This document shows positions 59,632 through 64,000 of a stretch of 64,000 nucleotides of DNA, piece by piece (the first letter of the stretch is position 1; each line of letters begins with the position of its first letter). The position numbers and the translations under genes were made by a program. A model generated the notes under the pieces. It was not told where the DNA came from and did not search any database. It saw only the letters and a list, made by a program, of their open reading frames with translations. Source of the DNA: Elusimicrobiota bacterium. GTDB taxonomy: Bacteria; Elusimicrobiota; Elusimicrobia; UBA1565; UBA9628. The stretch spans positions 1-64,000 of the forward strand of contig JACRDT010000025.1 in the NCBI GenBank assembly GCA_016212795.1, given 5' to 3'.

Positions 59632-61667
59632 TTACCTACCTGGGACTTGAAGCTCTCCACCCACTGCTTCATCTGCGGGTCCGGGTGGAGCTCCAAGAGT
59701 TTTTCATAATGCGCAAGGGCCTCGGCGGTCCTTCCCAACTGATATTTGATATTGCCAAGATACTGGTGCGCCTGCCAGAGCGAGGGGTCGAGGGTCAGGG
59801 CGTATTCAAGGTATTGGACGCCGCTCTCCAGCTGCCCCGCGTCATGATAGGATACGCCGGCCTGGAAATAGCTCTGGGCTTGGGCCGCGTCCGCCGCGGG
59901 GGCGGGGGCCGCCGCCGGGGCGGCAGCCTGGCCGGCGCTCTGGGCGGCAGCCGGGGCCTGGCCGGCGCCGACCGGCGAGGAGCCCATGGACCGCGGCTCG
60001 CGCCTCTCGCGGGCGGCGAGCTCCTCCTGCAAAGCCTCGAAGCCCATCCCCTCGTCGACCTTGGAGCGGACGGCGATCTTGCCCTCCTTGTCGAGCACCT
60101 TGACCATCTCGATGATCTTCGACCGCTCCTCCTCCACCTTGTCCTGGGTGAGGCCCGACGTGTACTCCATGGCCTCCCGGAGCAGCGTCCCCGCCCCTCC
60201 AGACATGTTCGAGAAGAACTTGTTGACGAGCTCCGGGGGGGCGTTCTGCAGGGCCCGCGCCATGTTCTCGGGCTTGAGCTCCCGCACGATGGTCTGCATG
60301 TCCCGGTCCGGGAAGGTGACGACGTCGTCGAAGACCAGGATGTACTTGCGGACCCGCTCGTACAGGGACGGCTTGTCGTTCTTAAGGTAGTTGAGGATGT
60401 TGTTGCGGGTCGCGGTATCGGCCTCGTCGAGCATCGCGACGAGCCGCTCGATCCCGCCGACGACGAAGTCCACCTTCTCCTTGACCTCCGCGTCGATGGC
60501 CTGGACCTGCTCCCTCGTGACCTGCCGGACCGTGAGGGCCTCAAGGGCCACCTTGGCCTGGAACTCCACGGGAAGCGCCGTCAGGAGGGCCCGGGCGAAC
60601 TCGGGCCGGAGGTAGCTGGCCACCACCGCGATCATCCAGGGGTCCGTCTTGTTGAGCAGGAACATGTAGACCAGGCGCTTGATGTTATCCTCGTTGATGT
60701 AGGAGAAGGGCTCGAATTTTTTCATGGATTCATCCTCCTCCGGCGGCGGCTCGGGAGGCTTGCGCTGCAAGGTGATGTCGAGCGCGCCCTCGGAGAGGCC
60801 CTCGTCCTCCTCCTTCTTCGCCTCTTCCGGGGGCTCGATCTTGGATTCGACGTTCACCTCGGCGGCGGGCTTCTCGCGCAGGGCCTGGACATACTGCCGG
60901 AAGAACTTGGCCAGCGGGCCGAAGAGGAACGTCAGGAGCAGCAGGAACAGGATCGCGTAGAGCAGCGGCAGCCAGACCCAGGGGTTCAGGACGTCTTTCT
61001 TGAGGCGCTCGATCCAGTTGAGCACGGCCTCTTTCTCTTTGTTGATCTTCATCGGCCGGAAGACCACCTGGTCCGGCGCCAGTTGGTACTGCCCCATGGC
61101 GTCGACGACCCGGTCGCGGACGGCCTTCTTCTGGGGCTCGTTCACGAGCACCGTGTCGTCGTGGAAGACCTTGACCTCCATGCGCTTGAAGACCGGCTTG
61201 ATGGCGAAGCGGGTCTCCTCGATGCCCTTGGTCTGCTCGGACTGGCGGGCCAGCAGCGATTCGGGCTTGTTCTCCGAGCCCCCTCCCTGCGCGATGGTCT
61301 TGGGCTTGGGGATGCCGGGCAGGACGTAGAGGGTGTCGGCGCCGCCGCCCTTCTGCTGGCCCAGCTTCTCCTTGTAGCGCTCCGCCAACCCCAGGCCCGA
61401 GCGCTTGGATTCCTCCCGCTCGATCTTGACCTCCATCTCGACGTCCACGAACACCCGGGCCCGCCCCTCCCCCAGCACGGGGTCCAGGATGTCGCGCTGG
61501 ATCTTGACCTCGGACTCCTGCTTGATGCGGTTTTGCTCCTGGAGCAGCCCCAGGTCGGGGGACTCGAGCTTGGCCGCCCAGGAACACACGCCGGCGGCCA
61601 TGAGCGCCGACGCGAGGAGCGCCCGGCTCGGCCTCCTGCCCATGGGATATCGCGTCCTGGCGGCCAT
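59628..61667 (-). CDS. FliF(C-terminal)-FliG-TPR fusion: minimal MS-ring/C-ring protein
   Basis: A 679-residue protein. A signal-type N-terminus (GRRPSRALLASALMAAGVCS) precedes an extracytoplasmic domain (33-208) that follows FliF ring-building motif 3 (VKIQRDILDPVLGEGRARVF, then VKVFHDDTVLV). A membrane helix lies at 229-251, then a charged linker. Cytosolic residues 326-418 match FliG middle (GGIERLVAMLDEAD) and 433-533 match FliG C-terminal (ILVFDDVVTF, KFFSNMSGGAG). After an Ala/Pro linker, a TPR unit ends the protein (596-673). FliF RBM1/RBM2 and the FliG N-domain, which normally joins FliF to FliG, are absent; here the link is covalent. At the FliG torque positions most charged residues are replaced. 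A TATACT box at 61677-61682 favours the ATG at 61667; 61688 or 61643 are alternatives. Confidence 0.88.
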   Translation of the reverse strand: MAARTRYPMGRRPSRALLASALMAAGVCSWAAKLESPDLGLLQEQNRIKQESEVKIQRDILDPVLGEGRARVFVDVEMEVKIEREESKRSGLGLAERYKEKLGQQKGGGADTLYVLPGIPKPKTIAQGGGSENKPESLLARQSEQTKGIEETRFAIKPVFKRMEVKVFHDDTVLVNEPQKKAVRDRVVDAMGQYQLAPDQVVFRPMKINKEKEAVLNWIERLKKDVLNPWVWLPLLYAILFLLLLTFLFGPLAKFFRQYVQALREKPAAEVNVESKIEPPEEAKKEEDEGLSEGALDITLQRKPPEPPPEEDESMKKFEPFSYINEDNIKRLVYMFLLNKTDPWMIAVVASYLRPEFARALLTALPVEFQAKVALEALTVRQVTREQVQAIDAEVKEKVDFVVGGIERLVAMLDEADTATRNNILNYLKNDKPSLYERVRKYILVFDDVVTFPDRDMQTIVRELKPENMARALQNAPPELVNKFFSNMSGGAGTLLREAMEYTSGLTQDKVEEERSKIIEMVKVLDKEGKIAVRSKVDEGMGFEALQEELAARERREPRSMGSSPVGAGQAPAAAQSAGQAAAPAAAPAPAADAAQAQSYFQAGVSYHDAGQLESGVQYLEYALTLDPSLWQAHQYLGNIKYQLGRTAEALAHYEKLLELHPDPQMKQWVESFKSQVGK

Positions 61668-61676
61668 GCGGACGAA

Positions 61677-61682
61677 AGTATA
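61677..61682 (-). promoter_or_regulatory. Possible -10 box of the FliF-FliG operon
   Basis: TATACT on the minus strand, ending 9 bases before the ATG at 61667. There is no TG extension or clear -35 box, so it is weaker than the promoter at 63582. Confidence 0.35.
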
Positions 61683-61736
61683 TGCCATCGTTGTTAACTA
61701 TTGATGTCAGAGCGGGAAGGCTGGGGACATCCAAAT

Positions 61737-61794
61737 AAAACGGCATTGGCCCCACCCGCTACTCGACCCTCCCGCGGGGAGGGTCGAGTGATTA
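61737..61794 (-). repeat. CG-hairpin repeat (family C) between the PorV-like and FliF-FliG genes
   Basis: Minus strand: TAATCACTCGACCCTCCC-CGC-GGGAGGGTCGAGTAGCGG, then GGGGCCAATGCCGTTTT. The TAA is the stop of the PorV-like gene. It may reduce read-through from the riboswitch-controlled promoter into the motor genes. Confidence 0.75.
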
Positions 61795-63414
61795 CTTGAT
61801 CTTCTGGATGAATTCCTTCACCGCCTGGTTGTTGGGGTCGAGCTCCAGGACCCTGCGCCAGACGGCCAGCGCCTTCTCCTTCTGCTCCATCATGTAGAAC
61901 GCGCTCCCCATGACCTCGAGGGCGGTGATGTTGCTGGGCTCGAGGTCCAGGACGTCCTGGCTGCGCTTGACCGCCATGTCGTACTTGCCGTCGTAGACCG
62001 ACTGCCGGGCGTCGAAGATCTTCTGGTCGACCCAGGTGAACTGCTCGGGCCCGTCCACGCGCTTGGTGATCTCGGGGACGCCGGCCTCCTTTTCCACCAT
62101 GTTCAGCAGGCCCAGCACCTTCTCGTCCTTGACGTTCTTGTTGAAGGCGTGGCGCAGGGCGTTGACGGAGTTGCGCAGGTCGCGGCCGTCCACGTAGGAG
62201 ATGACGCCCTTGCGGATGTGGCTCTGGATCTCCTCGCCGCCCGTGGCCGACGGCACGAACGAAGTGGCGGCCATCAGGCGCGCGAGCATGGCCTCGACCT
62301 GCTTGTTGCCGGGCTGGGCGTCGAGGGCCGAGTTGAGCTTCTGGACCGCCGCCGTGAAATTGCCCTCGTTGAAGTTCTCCTGACCCTGCTTGACGAACTC
62401 CTTGACCTGCACGCTGGCCCGGTCCTCCTTGGACTGGCCGAACCGGAAGGACATGGACATCCTGGTGCTCGCCGAGGCGCCGAGGTCGTGGATGCCCTGG
62501 GCGATGTCGATGCTGACGCTCCGGAACTTCAGCCCGAACCCGAAGTCGGTCTCCTGGATGTCCGGGATCCCCATCAGCCCGAACCGGAAGGCGAACCAGC
62601 GCGCGACCCAGTACTCCCCCCCGAAGCGCACGTCGACGTCGCCCGTCATCGGCTTGGTGGCGTCCAGCGCGATCGTCAGGCGGTCCTTGAAGAACCTGAA
62701 GGAGTTCCCCAGGCGCACCACCACGGGCAGCCGATCGTCGGTCTCGCCCTTCCTGAGCGCGAACACGTTCTGGATCCCGAACCCGACGCGGTAGAACGGG
62801 CCCATGCCCTTCATCATCCCGACGTCCAGGGTCTGGTTCGTGTCCGACTTCCCGGCCAGGGCGCGGGAGACCTGCTTGAGCGTCAGGCCGAAGGCGAGGG
62901 TCTCGGTGATGTTCTTGCCCCAGGAGAACCCCATCGCCTGCTCCCGCGCGTCGAAGGAGCCGCTCTTCGTCACCGAGGTGGGCTCGTTGTTGCCGTCATA
63001 GATCACGTCGATCTTCTCGAAGCCGCCGACGCTCATCTGGGTCATGCCGACCGCGTAGACGCTGCCCCCCTTGGTCGGATGGGCGTAGCTGAAGAACGTC
63101 ATCTTGGCCTCGGTGGGCAGCGTGGCCTGCATGAACGACACTTCCTTGCGCTGGACGAGCGTCAAGCCCGCCGGGTTCCAGTACATTGCGTTGGCGTCGT
63201 CCGAGATGCCGTAGTAGGCGCCGCCCATGGCCAGGGCCCGGCCGCCGACCCCGTAGAACAGGAAGCTGCCGACCTGCCCGCCGGCCTCCCGCGCGGCCGC
63301 CGCGGCCGGGGCCAGGGAGAAGGCGGCGAAAACAAGCCCTGCCGCGGCCAGCCGAGCCGCAGCAGGGCGTATCAGATTCCCCAGGGACGAACCCCTGACT
63401 CCGTTTAGGGCCAT
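61792..63414 (-). CDS. PorV-like outer-membrane barrel with C-terminal TPRs
   Basis: A 540-residue protein. Signal peptide (LAAAGLVFAAFSLAPAAAAA), then a beta-barrel of the PorV/PorQ (UPF0164-like) type, shown by FLFYGVGGRALAMGGAYYGI and SDDANAMYWNPAGLTLVQRK, continuing to about residue 325 with alternating strands. Two helical TPR-like groups follow (about 330-385 and 455-540, ending LDPNNQAVKEFIQKIK). PorV proteins act with type 9 secretion in Bacteroidota, and relatives in other phyla have no proven role. Its ATG lies three bases after a GEMM-I-type riboswitch and no ribosome-binding site other than that structure is visible. It heads the motor-like cluster. Confidence 0.8.
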   Translation of the reverse strand: MALNGVRGSSLGNLIRPAAARLAAAGLVFAAFSLAPAAAAAREAGGQVGSFLFYGVGGRALAMGGAYYGISDDANAMYWNPAGLTLVQRKEVSFMQATLPTEAKMTFFSYAHPTKGGSVYAVGMTQMSVGGFEKIDVIYDGNNEPTSVTKSGSFDAREQAMGFSWGKNITETLAFGLTLKQVSRALAGKSDTNQTLDVGMMKGMGPFYRVGFGIQNVFALRKGETDDRLPVVVRLGNSFRFFKDRLTIALDATKPMTGDVDVRFGGEYWVARWFAFRFGLMGIPDIQETDFGFGLKFRSVSIDIAQGIHDLGASASTRMSMSFRFGQSKEDRASVQVKEFVKQGQENFNEGNFTAAVQKLNSALDAQPGNKQVEAMLARLMAATSFVPSATGGEEIQSHIRKGVISYVDGRDLRNSVNALRHAFNKNVKDEKVLGLLNMVEKEAGVPEITKRVDGPEQFTWVDQKIFDARQSVYDGKYDMAVKRSQDVLDLEPSNITALEVMGSAFYMMEQKEKALAVWRRVLELDPNNQAVKEFIQKIK

Positions 63415-63417
63415 TTC

Positions 63418-63493
63418 AGTTCGGCAACCTGACCCTCCCCTCAGGGAGTCTGGCTTTGCGCCCCCGCCTTGCGACGGGTTTGCCGTTATCGCC
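63418..63493 (-). promoter_or_regulatory. GEMM-I (cyclic-di-GMP type) riboswitch
   Basis: On the minus strand the leader reads, in order, GATAACGGCAAACC, a hairpin CCCGTC-GCAA-GGCGGG (GNRA tetraloop), GGGCGCAAAGCC, a second hairpin GACTCCC-TGAG-GGGAGGGTC with a two-base bulge, and AGGTTGCCGAA. These are the conserved blocks of the GEMM-I aptamer: GGCAAACC, GNRA loop, CGCAAAGCC, and closing GGTT(A/G)CCGA. The base before GCAAACC is G, the residue I recall for c-di-GMP rather than cGAMP specificity. It ends 3 bases before the ATG of the PorV-like gene, so control is probably at translation. Confidence 0.85.
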
Positions 63494-63581
63494 CTCGCGC
63501 GCGCCTCACGACGCCGCGGCCGCGGATCAAACCCCCATGACCCGCCTACGGCGCCCTACGCGCTCGGGATGCTACACATTA

Positions 63582-63609
63582 ATTATAGCAGGAAAACCCG
63601 CTTTGTCAA
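63582..63609 (-). promoter_or_regulatory. Strong promoter of the PorV-like gene
   Basis: Minus strand TTGACA, 16-base spacer, TATAAT, with TG one base before the -10 box. Both hexamers are perfect. Expected start near 63575, giving a leader of about 160 bases that contains the GEMM-I riboswitch. Confidence 0.85.
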
Positions 63610-63632
63610 GGGGGGGTACCCCTTGACAAAGC
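63600..63632. repeat. Inverted repeat overlapping the -35 box
   Basis: Arms GCTTTGTCAAGGGG and CCCCTTGACAAAGC around GGGTA. The left arm contains the -35 box of the riboswitch promoter. It could be a regulator site, or a terminator hairpin for the gene ending at 63639. Confidence 0.6.
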
Positions 63633-63638
63633 AAGCCC

Positions 63639-64000
63639 TTACGGAGGAGGGAAAGACGACGTCCGCCGACGGGGAGACTTCTCCCGGAGCTGCTCGAGGG
63701 CGTCCTGCCTGTTGTCGGGGTTGGGGTCGTTCTTGGAGACCCAGCCCAAGAGCTCCCGATACTCGGCGGGCCCGAGCATCCCCTTGAGCTGCGCCAAGGC
63801 CCCGGCCCGGGCGAGTGGGTTGGGGTCCTCCCGGACGTACTGCCTCAGGAGCGGGATGCCCTGCGGATGGCGGGAGGCGAAGACGGCGGCGCTCAGCATC
63901 CGCCGGGTGTCGGAGTCGACGGCGACGCGGTACTCCTCGACGAGGGCCGCGGCCTCGGCCTCGGTGGAGGACAGGCCGAGCTTGATCGAGAGCTGGTGGC
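63639..64000 (-). CDS. HEAT-repeat-like protein, C-terminal part (cut by the window edge)
   Basis: The frame stays open to the end of the window, so only the last 120 or so residues are seen. They are helical with a HEAT-like rhythm (SSTEAEAAALVEEYRVAVDS, ASRHPQGIPLLRQYVREDPN, ARAGALAQLKGMLGPAEYRE) and end in a basic Pro/Ser tail. No catalytic motif is visible. It lies upstream of the motor-like cluster on the same strand, separated from it by a promoter and hairpin, so a link is possible but unproven. Confidence 0.6.
   Translation of the reverse strand, partial: HQLSIKLGLSSTEAEAAALVEEYRVAVDSDTRRMLSAAVFASRHPQGIPLLRQYVREDPNPLARAGALAQLKGMLGPAEYRELLGWVSKNDPNPDNRQDALEQLREKSPRRRTSSFPPP

Overview
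The window is about two-thirds G+C and gene-dense, with no rRNA, tRNA, CRISPR array or transposase gene that I could see. Lipoproteins with lipoboxes, a PorV-like outer-membrane barrel, an AsmA-like protein, PBP1A and OmpA-type domains point to a diderm (Gram-negative) bacterium. The mix of fermentative acyl-CoA genes, Ala/Pro-rich exported proteins and Zn-ribbon regulators would fit an uncultured Elusimicrobiota-like lineage. That placement is an inference, not a demonstrated assignment.

Layout. 1-2.1 kb: exported phospholipase D-like protein and a small DUF5989-like membrane protein. 2.1-20 kb: acyl-CoA/butyrate metabolism. On the minus strand are a fused phosphotransbutyrylase-butyrate kinase, acyl-CoA dehydrogenase, crotonase, 3-hydroxyacyl-CoA dehydrogenase, thiolase, two accessory genes and the fused B12 enzyme IcmF. 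Divergent on the plus strand are a second acyl-CoA dehydrogenase, EtfB, an EtfA fused to a 4-hydroxybutyryl-CoA-dehydratase-like protein, and a nitroreductase. 20-30 kb: a membrane protein, tRNA-modifying TcdA, a peptide transporter, two HNH nucleases, and a branched-chain 2-oxoacid dehydrogenase operon (fused E1, E2, and an AcpS-like protein with a membrane tail). 30-41 kb: secreted proteins, polysaccharide deacetylase and GNAT genes, a receiver-GAF-histidine kinase, a Ser/Thr kinase, a formylglycine-generating-enzyme-like protein and a degenerate E2. 41-54 kb: Alr-NadA-NadE operon, envelope stress genes, PBP1A, glycerol-3-phosphate dehydrogenase, AsmA-like and TPR proteins, and D-Ala-D-Ala ligase. 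54-63.4 kb: a motor-like cluster. A partial HEAT-like gene ends the window.

The most striking system is the motor cluster at 54.6-63.6 kb. It encodes a PorV-like barrel with TPRs, a single protein joining the FliF C-terminal ring domain to the FliG middle and torque domains plus a TPR tail, a long coiled-coil protein, FlbD, MotA, MotB and a lipoprotein. No filament, rod, export, FliM or FliN gene is visible. Upstream lies a strong promoter followed directly by a leader that matches the GEMM-I cyclic-di-GMP riboswitch. This looks like a c-di-GMP-controlled, ion-driven envelope machine built from flagellar motor parts. Its output (gliding, surface motility or secretion) is unknown.

The window is also laced with several families of short dispersed repeats. 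One, a C/G-rich double hairpin, sits exactly at gene boundaries and donates start or stop codons. Others lie in frame inside genes. Many genes carry an extended -10 promoter (TGNTANNNT), in several cases only 6-7 bases before the ATG, which suggests frequent leaderless transcripts.
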